Shown: in pieces, positions 17,301-28,900 of the stretch
Layout: each line of letters starts with the position of its first letter
Numbering within the stretch: the first letter of the stretch is position 1
Source: Utricularia gibba
Taxonomy: Eukaryota > Streptophyta > Magnoliopsida > Lamiales > Lentibulariaceae
Direction: 5' to 3'
Length of the DNA: 64,000 bases
Assembly: GCA_002189035.1 (NCBI GenBank)
Contig: NEEC01000021.1
Span: forward strand, 1,116,001-1,180,000
Position numbers and translations under genes: made by a program
Notes under the pieces: generated by a model
What the model was told of the DNA's origin: nothing
The model's input: only the letters and a program-made list of their open reading frames with translations
Database searches by the model: none

Positions 17301-17497
17301 AAAAAAAATCAATGTTTCTAAATTTTTAAATTTTTTCAAAACATAAATTATTCGCATTTGATAATAAATTTACTTTTTTTTTTCAAAATAAAAGGTATTT
17401 CAAATAGAATATAAGTTGTTGTTATTACAAGTTCTATTTGTAAATTAGTTTCTTATGTGTTGCATTTAATGACCAAATAAATAACGGAAAATTTTTT
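14346..17497. other. AT-rich intergenic spacer containing one GC-rich island
   Basis: About 3.1 kb without a supportable gene lies between the NEK upstream region and the sulfate transporter. Most of it is AT-rich with poly-A/T runs. A sharply different GC-rich island at about 16745-16945 is listed separately. Confidence 0.7.
16745..16945. other. GC-rich island of unknown origin in AT-rich spacer
   Basis: About 200 bp of GC-rich sequence with abrupt edges. It contains CpG-dense stretches such as GGGGCTCGCGCCCGTGAGCC, which is partly self-complementary (GGGCTCGCGCCCGTGAGCCC). It does not resemble 5S rRNA or a tRNA as far as I can tell. It could be a remnant of a mobile element, an rDNA spacer fragment or an organellar insertion. 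Confidence 0.4.
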
Positions 17498-17503
17498 TAT
17501 AAA
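17498..17503 (+). promoter_or_regulatory. Possible TATA box of sulfate transporter
   Basis: TATAAA lies about 36 bases upstream of the transporter start codon. If used, the leader would be only a few bases long, so the real promoter may lie further upstream. Confidence 0.3.
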
Positions 17504-17538
17504 GCAGCAAGCCCCATTTTAGAACCCACGAAAGCAAA

Positions 17539-20500
17539 ATGGGGGAGGTGGACGGAACCGCTCCGCAGGCGGAGGATGCCGACGTGAACAAAAAGCAACG
17601 CATCCAAGTCACCGCTCCACCGCCGCAGAGCTTCATCAAGTCCATGAAAGTTACTCTCGAGGAGACCCTTTTCCCGGACGACCCGTTTCGCCGGCTAAGG
17701 GACCCGAATCTGACCCCCGGAGAAAGGCTGTCCTCGGTCTCCAGTACTTGTTTCCGATCCTAGAATGGGGCCCCAATTACAGACTCCGACTCTTCAAATC
17801 GGATCTCATCGCCGGAATTACCATCGCCAGCCTCGCTGTTCCTCAAGGGATCAGCTACGCCAAGCTCGCCAATCTCCCTCCGATTATTGGCTTATGTAAG
17901 TATTCTATTAAAAAAAAACAAGTAATTCAGATATTTGATTGTGTGTTCCCAGATTCCAGCTTCGTGCCGCCGTTGGTTTACGCCGTGATGGGAAGCTCCA
18001 GGGATCTGGCGGTGGGCACGGTGGCGGTTGGCTCGTTGCTGATGGGGTCGATGTTGAGGAAGGCGGTGAGTCCCCAGCAGGATCCCACGCTTTACCTTCA
18101 TCTCGCCTTCACCGCCACCTTCTTCGCCGGCGTTTTCCAGGCTGCGCTTGGCATTTTCCGGTGAGTCCCCAGTCCGGAGCTCCTACCTAGTAATAAAATT
18201 CAAGTGTCGAGCCGGTAACTAACCCGACCGACCCGAATACAGACTAGGGTTTATAGTGGATTTCCTGTCTCATGCAACGATTGTGGGGTTCATGGGCGGA
18301 GCAGCCACGGTGGTGTCTCTTCAGCAGCTCAAGGGCTTTTTGGGGTTGGACCATTTTACCCATCAGACGGACGTTTTCTCCGTTATGCACTCCGTTTTCT
18401 CTCAGTCTCACCTGGTGCGTACGTCCCGCCATTCTCCTCATAATAGGGAAAAAATTATAATAAACAATAGTATGAATTTTTAAAATTATTAAACAATATT
18501 AAACTGTTTGCCTGAACTTTAGATAATTTAGCTGTGATTTAAACCGTGATTATGTTCGTTTAAAAAAACAATTTTGATGTTTTATCCACAAAAATTAAAT
18601 GATCGATTAAAAAATTGGATCATAAATTAAAACATAAAGCTTCTATTTTCTTAGAATGACTTCTAGAAAAGTGTTTTTTGAGAATTATACAAAAAAAGAG
18701 GTAAAATGTTTCTAAATTTATATTTTTTTAAATGAAATGCGTTTATATTTGATAATAAAACTATTTTTGAAATACTTCTTTTGAAACTGATATTTTTTCT
18801 GGAAGGGGAAGTTTAATTATAATTAAGAAGATCATGTATATAAACATGCATTATGATCAATAAGAAACTATTGTTTTATCTTCATTTACTCTTGTTGAAT
18901 TATGCAGTGGATGTGGGAGAGTTGCGTGATGGGATTCATTTTTCTTGTCTTCATCCTGGCAAGCAGGCACCTTGTAAGTCACCCTCTGCCCATAATTCCA
19001 ACTGCCTTTTTCTTAAAAAGCTTTGACATCTTGTCACCATCTTCGTTCTCGATTGAAAATGTGGGTTTTCTGCTCTGATAGAGTAAGAGGAAGCCGAAGC
19101 TGTTCTGGGTATCAGCAATGGTGCCCTTGGCATCAGTCATCCTCGCAAGTCTTGTGGTTTACTGCACCCATGCAGACAGACATGGGATCCAAGTGGTATG
19201 TATATTGATCCTTATTCTTCTTTTGTTGATCCTCTCCCTTTTCTTTTCGTGTGCATTATTGTGCTAAAAGGTGAAGTTGATTCGAAAACACATCCTTTGA
19301 TCCACTGTGGGTTGCTCCGAATGAAATCGAGTTTTCGATTTTATCGGATTCGAATGATGCAGCCATCACATTGTAGATAAACTAAGACGTAGTATCTGTT
19401 TAAAATCAATGAATCTGAAAACCCCATTGGAAATCTCATCACTCAAGTTGATATTGTTCGTTTTGGATCGAAGTTGTTCGATTTTACCCTAAAAGATCTC
19501 AACTTGGGTGATGTATTGCTGGTTTATTAACCTGCATATAGTTAGATGAAATATGGGAAGAATGAAGATAACATGTACTTTCAACATTGACATGTACTTC
19601 TATAGGTTGGATTGCTTGGGAAGGGGATCAATCCACCATCACTAATGGATCTCAACTTCAACTCAAGATACCTTCCAACATCCATCAAAACCGGAATCGT
19701 AGTCGGAGTCATCGCTCTTGCGGTAACTAAGATTTTGTTCTTCATCTCGAAAGATACATACCCATGTTCTGTGATTTCGATACGTTATTGTTATTGTTAT
19801 TATTATTGTTGCTGTTTAGGAGGGCATAGCAGCTGGAAGAAGCTTCGCCATGTTCAAAAATTACCATATCGATGGGAACAAGGAAATGGTTGCCTTTGGA
19901 ATGATGAACATTGCCGGTTCTTGCACCTCTTGTTACCTCACCGCAGGTGAGATGATCACCTTAGAACTAAAGTTAGAAAATTAGGCAATAGGAGATTGAC
20001 ATGTGGATGAAGGATGGATAACCGTTTTTTGAATAATGGAGTAGGTCCGTTCTCAAGGTCCGCCGTGAACTTCAACGCCGGGTGCAAGACGGCGGTGTCG
20101 AATATCGTGATGGCGGTGGCGGTGATGATGACGCTCCTATTGCTAACTCCGTTGATCTACTACACCCCGCTAGTGGTCCTCTCGTCGATCATCGTGGCTG
20201 CGATGCTGGGCCTCATTGACTATGAGGCTGCGTTGCATCTGTGGCATGTAGAGAAATTCGATTTCTTCGTCTGCATCGGAGCCTACTTTGGCGTCGTCTT
20301 CGCTGACATTGAAGTTGGATTAGTCCTTGCGGTATGCATAACATTGATAAGAATACATGAATGGCATGATCTATGATTTGATCATTGCTTGTGTAGGTTG
20401 GAATGTCGATTCTTAGAGTGCTGCTCTTTGTGGCACGGCCGAGGATATTAGTCCTCGGAAACATCCCGGACTCGAAGCTCTACCGAAGTGTCGAGCAGTA

Positions 20501-21198
20501 TCCGGCAGCGGTACGTGCGCCCGGAATTCTTATACTTGGGATCAGAGGTCCGATTTACTTTGCCAATTCCAACTACTTGAGAGAAAGGTGAAAACATGAC
20601 CTCAAAAACTCAGTTCACAACTTGTCATGTTCACTATTGGGAGTTAAGTATGTTGTGCTTTCAATTAGGATCTCAAGGTGGGTGGAGGATGAAGAAGAAA
20701 AACTCAAGTCACTTGGGGAGACTCACCTTCACCACCTCATCCTTGACATGTCAGGTACATCTCTTCACCAAATCATGAACTTGATTGAATCATTCAGTTG
20801 CTCTTCGCAATGACGATTTTGCATCATCAGAATGATAGAAAAGGATTCCGATATTTGATATGCAGTTGAATGATCTTGTAGCCATTGGAAACATTGACAC
20901 AAGTGGGATCACTATGCTTGAAGAGATGAAGAAGATTGTCGAAAGAAAAGGCATTAAGGTAATTGTATATTACATAAAGGTATCTTTCTTTTGTTCATGG
21001 ATGCAAGTGAATGATATGTCACATTATTAGCTCTTGTTGGTGAACCCTGGAGATGAGTTGATGAAGAAACTAAGAAAGGCGGAATTCCTCGAGACGATCG
21101 GCGTCTACCTCACGGTGGGGGACGCCGTCGAGGCTTGTGACGTTGCTTTAACGGTTTCCGACTTCTCTATCGAGAAGTATGGTAGCTCTAATGTGTGA
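17539..21198 (+). pseudogene. SULTR3;1-like: Group-3 sulfate transporter with a 1-bp deletion in exon 1
   Basis: Proton-coupled sulfate transporter of the SLC26/SULTR family; group 3 members are reported at plastid or other membranes. Twelve exons: 17539-17895, 17953-18160, 18243-18414, 18908-18973, 19082-19196, 19606-19722, 19820-19946, 20045-20331, 20397-20587, 20669-20754, 20882-20958, 21031-21198. The family sequence FKSDLIAGITIASLAVPQGI, SSRDLAVGTVAVGSLL, a dozen membrane segments and a C-terminal STAS domain (HLILDMSAIGNIDTSGI) are all present. One base, a G, appears to be missing at 17730/17731. Before it the frame reads LTPGERL; after it the frame is displaced, giving LGLQYLFPILEWGPNY from the next frame. 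As written, translation stops at 17763 after 74 codons. Every other exon and splice site is intact, so this is either a sequencing error or a very recent null allele. Assignment within group 3 is by memory of SULTR3;1. Confidence 0.88.
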
Positions 21199-21628
21199 GT
21201 AACTAAGAGATGTATGTGTTGCTAATGAAACTTATATGTTATGCATGCTAATAATAAATAATAAGTTTAAATGGCTTGTTTTTATTTCCAAATTTACAAT
21301 TAATAATAATATAATTTTTTTCAAAGTTTGATAATACTTATTTAATAATAACAAGATTAAAAAAAGATATTTATTGATATTTCAACAAGTACAAAAGGGC
21401 AATTCTGTCGTTTCACCTTCACAAAGTAAGGCGACAATGAAAGAACACTCAAAAAGAATTTTGTGGTAGGAGCACCTTATGTGTATCTTTCCCGAATAGT
21501 GATGCTCATAAATAGACAATGACTGTTTTGCCCTTATTCAAGGTGCCCCACCACAAAAATCTTCAATTCAAATATCTTCTCACATTAATTAATTATTCCT
21601 CCCATCCTATTCACAAAGTATATCCGTT
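21199..21628. other. Convergent spacer between sulfate transporter and CYP86A
   Basis: About 430 bp of tail-to-tail spacer that must hold both 3' untranslated regions. An inverted-repeat (foldback) element at 21459-21558 sits in its middle. No gene was seen. Confidence 0.7.
21459..21558. mobile_element. 100-bp foldback / MITE-like inverted repeat
   Basis: The left arm TTTTGTGGTAGGAGCACCTT is nearly the reverse complement of the right arm AAGGTGCCCCACCACAAAA, with about 60 bp between them. It lies between two converging genes, so either transcript could form a hairpin in its 3' end. No clear target-site duplication was seen. Confidence 0.55.
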
Positions 21629-23263
21629 TCAATTAAACCCTAATTTCGTGACAGGCAGAGGGGGAAGAGTACCATTTTCCGGTTGACGTTCTTCCCGGCC
21701 GCCGCCGTCGCGGATCTTGGTCAAGATCGGCCCCAGATCCCTCTTATGCACCTGCATTTTCAACCCATTCTTCATGAACAAGGTCAAGGACATCTTCTGT
21801 TCCACCTTGTGGCCGGGCGCCACCACAAGGCGGTGCCGAAGAAGCACCGCCGCTGCAATCGATTTCATCTGCAGATACGCCAAGTCTTTCCCTAAGCATA
21901 TTCTTGGTCCGGCGTTGAACGCCACGAATTGGAACTGATCCTTCGCCTGAAACTGCTTTCCGTCTTCAGATAGCCATCTTTCTGGCTTGAATTCGAGGCA
22001 GTCTTCGCCCCAAATGAATTTCATTCTTCCGCTGGAGTAAATTGAGTAGGTGATATTAGATCTCGCCGGAACGAAAGTCCCGTCCGGCAATACATCATCT
22101 GAAACTACGTATTTCGAATCCTGCGGCACGGAGGGGTACAATCGGAGAGTCTCAGACAGCGCTGCTTTGAGATAAATCAGCCGATCTACCTCCTCGAAAA
22201 CCAGGGGCGATTCTATCCAATTTTTTATATCGTCTCCGCGAGTTTCTGATAAAATTGAGCAAATCTCGAGCAGTATCTTCTCCTCGATTTCTGGATTCAG
22301 ACTTACCAGCCAGAAAAACCAGCTGAGCGCCACCGAGGAGGTGTCCCTTCCGGCGAGGATGAAATTCAGAGTAACATGTTGGAGGAATTCGTCGGTGTAG
22401 GTTTCTTTTTTCTTCATGAACCTCGATAGCAAATCATCGTGTTGGCCATCGTTGCGAAGCTCGAGTTTACGAGTATCGATCACCTTTGTCATGTAACTGT
22501 CGACATTGTTCAAGCTCTGGTTCAGATTCTGCTCCATTCCCAGACGAAGCCATTTCTTGAACTTCCAGATGAACTCCGGAAGAATAAACCGCTGCAAAGT
22601 CGCCTCCGTCGCGGTATCGAATGACGTGGCGAATACATTCTCCGGTAGACCGGGAGCCAGAGTCTGCGGATCCTTCCCGAACGCCAACCCGCAGATGTTA
22701 TCAAATGTGAGCCGCAGAAGAAGATCCTGCACATCAACGGCTTCCCCACTGTTCTCCGCTGCACTGAGAATCGGACAGAGACGATTCCCGATCGCTCGCG
22801 TCACCCACCGCGACATCGCCTGCCGGAGCGTCCGCGTCGTGAACTCCAACGCGGCGGTCTTCCTCTGGAACAGCCACGTGTCCCCATCGGAGTTGAAGAT
22901 CCCCTTGCCCAATAGATCGTGGAATACAGCTTGCCATGTGGGCCCCTTCGGGTAATTATCGAACTTCACCTTGAGAATGTGCTCTAGGTTTTTCGGATCG
23001 CACGTGACCGTCACGAGCCCATCCTTCCGAGCCACGAACGGCAACGCCAGTATACACGTCTGGTAGGTGCCGCCGCAGGCTCGGAGGTTGTCGGCGATCC
23101 AGTCGTGCATACGGTGGCTGTTCGCGATCACCCCCGGCAAGCTCCCCACCACCGGCCACACCCTCGGCCCCTTCCCCACCCTCAGCGACCCCTTCAGCAA
23201 TCTGAACCACACATAATACCCCGCCAAAAAAGCCAGAATTATCACAGCCGTCGATGCATCCAT
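21629..23263 (-). CDS. CYP86A: Cytochrome P450 CYP86A, fatty acid omega-hydroxylase
   Basis: Uninterrupted coding exon of 544 codons. CYP86A enzymes are ER-bound and hydroxylate the terminal carbon of fatty acids for cutin and suberin. The N-terminal anchor begins [20 protein letters not shown], followed by the family stretch [20 protein letters not shown] and [20 protein letters not shown]. The I-helix is AGRDTSS, the K-helix is ETLR, then PERW, and the heme loop is [15 protein letters not shown] with the ligand Cys. An in-frame ATG at 23287 exists, but I chose 23263 because it matches the family start and because a 5' leader intron appears to end at 23270, removing the upstream ATG. In Arabidopsis the neighbour order suggests CYP86A7 (At1g63710), from memory. 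No lesion seen. Confidence 0.95.
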   Translation of the reverse strand: MDASTAVIILAFLAGYYVWFRLLKGSLRVGKGPRVWPVVGSLPGVIANSHRMHDWIADNLRACGGTYQTCILALPFVARKDGLVTVTCDPKNLEHILKVKFDNYPKGPTWQAVFHDLLGKGIFNSDGDTWLFQRKTAALEFTTRTLRQAMSRWVTRAIGNRLCPILSAAENSGEAVDVQDLLLRLTFDNICGLAFGKDPQTLAPGLPENVFATSFDTATEATLQRFILPEFIWKFKKWLRLGMEQNLNQSLNNVDSYMTKVIDTRKLELRNDGQHDDLLSRFMKKKETYTDEFLQHVTLNFILAGRDTSSVALSWFFWLVSLNPEIEEKILLEICSILSETRGDDIKNWIESPLVFEEVDRLIYLKAALSETLRLYPSVPQDSKYVVSDDVLPDGTFVPARSNITYSIYSSGRMKFIWGEDCLEFKPERWLSEDGKQFQAKDQFQFVAFNAGPRICLGKDLAYLQMKSIAAAVLLRHRLVVAPGHKVEQKMSLTLFMKNGLKMQVHKRDLGPILTKIRDGGGREERQPENGTLPPLPVTKLGFN

Positions 23264-23269
23264 CTTCCC

Positions 23270-23340
23270 CTGCAAAACAGGTACCATCCCATCAAAAACC
23301 TTACTTTCTGCTACTAATCAATCTTCTTTCCTTCACTTAC
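23270..23340 (-). other. Probable 71-nt intron in the CYP86A 5' leader
   Basis: On the minus strand the sequence CTG-GTAAGTG begins at 23340 and TTTTGCAG ends at 23270, six bases before the chosen start codon at 23263. Both are strong splice consensus sites. Removing it deletes an in-frame upstream ATG at 23287. Confidence 0.6.
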
Positions 23341-23500
23341 CAGGATAACCAGAAGCCCTGATGGAGAAGAAGCAGTTGAGAGTAAGGAAGAGGACGCAGG
23401 AAAATGATTTATAGAGGAATAACAGGGGGTGGCAATAAATGCGGGGAGTAACCGCACACAGCAGCAGTGAGTTTTCTCTACGCATATGTGTGTGTATGTG

Positions 23501-23507
23501 TTATATA
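23501..23507 (-). promoter_or_regulatory. Probable TATA box of CYP86A
   Basis: TATATAA on the minus strand lies about 240 bases upstream of the CYP86A start codon, compatible with a leader of about 210 bases including the leader intron. Confidence 0.45.
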
Positions 23508-23699
23508 GGCATATGCTCTGGCCTGTGTGTGTGAGTATGTATCCGATAATGCAGAGCATGATGAAGGAAGGAGGGGTTTTAAAGCAGCGGCATTGAATGC
23601 CGGCATAGGCCGCTGGACCAGCAGTCCTGGATAGCATCATTAAGTAGCCGACCAAGACCAGTGCTTGGTGAGGATTCCTTTCATTTTTTTCGGTTCATG

Positions 23700-25620
23700 G
23701 CCATGTTCATCAATGCTGCTAATAATGGGCTGTTAGCTTGGGATTCCTTCATTTCTTTTTCCCTCTAGAGGAGAGGCGTTGTCTTCTGCTGCGTCACCTC
23801 CCACCTAACTGACCATCAGTCATCGGTTTGCTTTCGTTTTGAATGTAATGCTAGGCGATCCCATGGCAGATATTTGATAAATAGGTTTTGGGATTGTTTG
23901 ATGATCAATTGTGCTTGTTTGATACATAGGTATATTTATACCTCCTTGAATATATGTACATAATATCCTCTTGTGTAAACCCCTGTAGGGAATATAGGTA
24001 TTTGTATGACTACGCATTTCGATTTATCGAAATTCAAATGATCTAAATCCATGAAAATCTAAATCAACCAACCAAATATGGATTTTATCATTCATTTTTT
24101 GTCTTATGGCTGGTTTGGTTGCATAGTAGGGGTAAATCTGGATTTTAAGTATTAAGGTGTGGTTCATTCGGATTTGAGATGAGACTTTTTTGATTGATAG
24201 ATGTAATATAATATTATTTGTGACACCCATTAATTAAACATAGGTGTCGTTTTCACAAATAAGCTAACATTCACTTATACCTACGAACCAAATAAACCTT
24301 TATGTAGTATTTGGTTGATGTAAATGAGATAAAATGAGTTTAATTTATTTGGATTTAAATAAAGTTGATGTATTGGAAATAATTTCTTAAGTATTATTTA
24401 ATTATTGGGATTAGAAATAGGATTAAATGGTTTTAAGTAAAGTAATGAAGTGATGTAGTTTTAAATAAACTCATGTACATGGAGTAAAAAAACTCATATA
24501 ATTTTGGATTTATTTAAATTTATCAACTGAATATCTTATCATTTATAATCTCACTTTTATAATTCCATAAATCAAACACACTCTTAATGCATTAAATTTG
24601 TAAATGATCCTTAGAATACCCATATGGAGCCTTCCAACAAACTAATCTCTTATGAATTTAGTTTTGTAAGATTTAATTTTGTGCAGATCATTTGGAATCT
24701 GATTTTAAATTGTTGAGGTTTAAAACAAACTAATCTCTTTTTGTCAATAACCATTTGAAATTTAAAATTATCTGAAATTGATTTATAAAAAGAAATTTAT
24801 TACTTTTATGTAAAACACGACATAAAAGTGCTTCTAAACCAACTACTTTTTTTTTTTCAATGTAAACTTCTAAACCACCTAATTAGAACAATTGATGGAA
24901 TATCCTTATGGGAATATGGAGTAAACAAGAGATCCCAAGACTAGTTTTATTCTGATGCCTTAGGTGGGGTGGGGGTTTAGTGTTTTAAAACTAGATTAAA
25001 ATTAATGTCTGATTTAATGCTATACTTAAGTTAAATATTTTTTTATAGTAAATTGATCGAGTTCAATAATTTTTAATCATTTTTAAAAATAATTTAAAAA
25101 ATAAACCATTATTATTTTAAAATTATGCATATATTTGAGTTAAATTGAATCTATAATTTTAAAATATTATTAGACTCTACAGAAATTATATATAAATTGT
25201 TTTGCACACTCCTCATTTTTTGGAGTTTGTGGGTTTTTAGTCATTGAACAATGAGAGGTTTTGTTTTGTGGGTTTTATTTATATTTTTATATAAATAAAA
25301 TATTTCTCATCATATTTATATTTCATCAATCAAATATCTCATTTCATTCATATATTTCTGTTAAAACATTACTAGTATATTTAAATATCATAAGAAAATA
25401 CAATTGAAATGAATCTCAGGAAAGGATAACAATAAAAAAATACATTTATATAATATTAATCTTATTATTATAAGTTGGAATTTATATTCTTTTTTTTAAA
25501 AAAACTATTTAATATTCAAATACATATTTTTCAATTAATTTAAGTTTTTTGTAATTTGATTAAATCCGAAATTTTAATCACTTTTTTGAGGATTGTTATC
25601 CCCAAAAGGTGGAGTCTTTT
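23700..25620. other. AT-rich spacer between CYP86A promoter and aminopeptidase leader
   Basis: No gene is supported. It contains a MITE-like element at 24307-24589 (listed separately) and A/T-rich filler. Short open frames at 23820-24230 lack any recognisable domain. Confidence 0.65.
24307..24589. mobile_element. MITE-like element with terminal inverted repeats; related copy at 35.2 kb
   Basis: Left end GTATTTGGTTGATG and complement of right end GTGTTTGATTTATG agree at 11 of 14 positions, enclosing about 280 bp of non-coding AT-rich sequence. Its interior (for example TTAGAAATAGGATTAA, then AAAAAACTCATATAAT) recurs in inverted orientation at about 35160-35335, showing that it is a dispersed repeat. 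Confidence 0.6.
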
Positions 25621-25967
25621 TGTGCCGTTGGAGATGTTCAAGCCGCCACCTGGAGAAGAGTTGAAGCCAGGGACGCAATGAGTGGAACAAGGGAACTGAT
25701 CCATGGAACAACATGAGGAGAGTTGCTTGATTAATCTGAATCTAATTGTCTGTGTTGTAAAAGCTGAAGTGGAAATTGTTCTGTAAGCCTACGCATTCGA
25801 ATTATCGTCAAGGAGCCGACGCCGAAGCGATCTTGTGTTGGTGTTCTGGAAATTTTGGCGTTTCAGGGTTGGTTTGATCGAAATCTGCGGCCATTTTATC
25901 GTTTCGAAAACTTGGGAATAACACAAGGTTTAGACGCTTCCTTTTCATTTCCACAGTCTTCGATTCG

Positions 25968-28900
25968 ATGTCTCGGTTGGTTTTACCCCACAAAGTTTCG
26001 AGCTTCTCGCGGGCTTCTCTCCTGGGTTTTGCCTCTTCCGTACCTGTGGTTACCCTCCTATCCGTATTTTGTATTTTTTCTCCTTTTCTGGAGATAGTTA
26101 GGGGGGAGGAGGAAAAAGCAAAGAATCTTTTGAAGTTTTCAACTTGAACTTAATTGTGACTTGACATGAATAATGTGATCATGCTGACGTTTTTGTGCTG
26201 GTATAAAACTTTGTTTCCCCTGGTGTGATTGTTCTTTTTTTTTTTTTTTTTTTTCAGTCTCTGGGAGTTGTCATTCAATCAGTTATCGGAAAGTTGTTCG
26301 AAGATCCAAGCGGTTCTATTTTCCCGCGGTAGGCTTTTCTAGTGATGCGGCTTACGAGTACCTGGGTTCTCAGTTGTTTCTCTATTCTGTTTATCAATCT
26401 CTTTTCAGGGCCAGGTGAATTACTTGACGGAAGTTAGGCGAAGGAGTTACCTAGTCCCTGTATGATTACTTGCTCGCCTAAGTAACGATACCACTATCCA
26501 GATGTTTCGGAACAGTGACACAATTATATATTTCTCATGTGTATTAGGGTGTTTCAGCTGGTAGTATCAGTCGCAGGTTGATCTGCTCTGTGGCAACAGA
26601 ATCGGGAAGAATGAAAGTTCAGGAATATGCCGTGGATACCCCAAAGGAGATCTTTCTGAAGGAGTACAACCAACCTGATTACTTATTTGAGAAGGTAATT
26701 GTGTTAGCATTTTTTTCGTTTTCTTTGTCTAAGCACTGACTCGATGGCTTGGTTGTGCCAAAGGTTGATTTGAAGTTTACCCTAGGTGAAGAAAAGACAA
26801 TTGTACTTTCAAAAATCTCCGCATACCCCAGACTTGAAGGTATTCTCTTTTGATGATTAAGTTGGCTCATTTGTGTTAGTGTTGTGTATTATGAGTGGAT
26901 TCCTACTCCTGCTAGGTACTTAGCGTAGACATTCTTCTTGATGGACTTTTTTCATGATTATTCATTTAATACTTTTTCTAATTTATGTTGTCATACTCTA
27001 GTAATGCTTTCTTGTCTTTGGTGATTCAAAAAAAAACAAAAAACCATATGATGGTCTTTGCATTCAGGTTGCTCTTCTCAGTTAGTCTTGGATGGGGTTG
27101 ATCTGAAACTGATTTCAATACATTGCAATGGGAAGGAAGTGAAGGTATTTTGCCTGCAAATTTTTGGAATGACATCCAACGATAGGAAATAAGGACCAAA
27201 ACGTTGCTTGCATTAATTTTTTTTGAAAAACTTAATTCGCAGGAGAATGATTATCATGTTGACTCAAGACACCTTATTCTTTTCTCTCCTCCAAGTGGAA
27301 AGTTTACTTTGGAAATTGTTACTGAAATCTACCCACAAAAAAATACTTCGCTGGAGGTAAAATGAGATTGCTGTTTGATTTTATCATTCAGTTGTTGAAA
27401 ATGAAAGCTACTCACAATTACCTTAGTTTTTTATATTTCCTGATGCAGGGGCTCTACAAATCATCTGGTAACTTCTGCACACAGTGTGAAGCAGAAGGTT
27501 TCAGGAAAATTACATATTATCAGGTATGTTGCATAGTGTCAGAGGAACTTCTGTGTTATTTTAGCGTCCTGAACGTTCAACTTATTTTCTCATCACTGAT
27601 GCAGGATCGTCCGGATATCATGGCAAAGTACACCGTCTGTATTGAAGGTGACAAATCATTATATCCCATTTTGCTTTCTAATGGAAATCTCATCGAGCAA
27701 GGCGACATGGAGGTGAATTTTCTTGATAATGATGTTTACTTACACTCATAATTGTATCTGAATGCATTGCCACATTAATCCAGGGGAACAGGCATTATGC
27801 TATATGGGAAGACCCTTTTGTGAAACCGTGCTACCTTTTTGCATTAGTAGCAGGACAATTGAAATGCAGAGAAGATAGTTTTGTGACTAGATCGAGTAGA
27901 AGAGTCTTGCTTAGAATCTGGACACCTGAGGAGGATCTCCCAAAAACTGCCCATGCAATGTACTCACTGAAAGCTGCAATGAAATGGGATGAAGATGTAA
28001 GATTGCGAGTGCTACTTTACTTTTATTACAAAGTTATTCGGAGAAAGATATTGGGTTAATTAAGCCACTATTTGTGTGCAGGTCTTCGGGCTAGAATATG
28101 ACTTGGATCTTTTCAATGTCGTGGCTGTCCCTGATTTTAACATGTTAGATGCATCCTCTATAGTAGCTATTTTCCAACATGATCATTGTGGATTCCCTTT
28201 CCGTATTGAATTTTTTTACTTGTTTAACTCCACAGGGGTGCCATGGAGAACAAGAGTTTAAATGTAATCTTGAAAAAGCACATCATGTTTGATATCATAA
28301 CTCTGATGTTATCACTGGATGCTGATACGTTTTTGGGGTGGGCAGATTTTTAATTCAAAGCTTGTCTTGGCATCTCCTGAAACTGCAACTGATGCGGATT
28401 ACGCTGCTATCTTGCGTGTGATTGGGCATGAGGTATGATGTTCTTGAATATTGCTGCGTGTGGGTTCTTTAGTTCTGTGTAAAAACCTATTACTATGTTT
28501 TGAACCTTATCTGCTTTACTTGTGTGCAGTATTTTCACAACTGGACTGGAAACAGGTCGGTTTAAATTACTTTATTGATTGTATTACTATTTTATTTCAT
28601 ATCTACACGCATTATACTAATATTTAAGTATTTATAATCTCTATTCCCAGAGTAACATGCCGTGATTGGTTCCAACTAAGTTTAAAGGAAGGACTTACAG
28701 TTTTCCGTGATCAGGTGAGTGTTTTCTTAATTTTTCAGATGCCCTTCCATCAACATTAATGTGTTGTCTCCATGTAGGAATTTTCTTCTGACATGGGTAG
28801 CCGTACAGTGAAGCGGATAGCAGATGTTTCAAAGCTAAGAACTTATCAATTTCCTCAGGTAGAGATGCTTTTGCTTTGAACTTACTATTTTGAAATTTCA

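Noticed and set aside
22434-23317. Open frames on the plus strand and other minus frames across CYP86A
   Set aside because: They are antisense or out-of-frame shadows of the 544-codon P450 frame.
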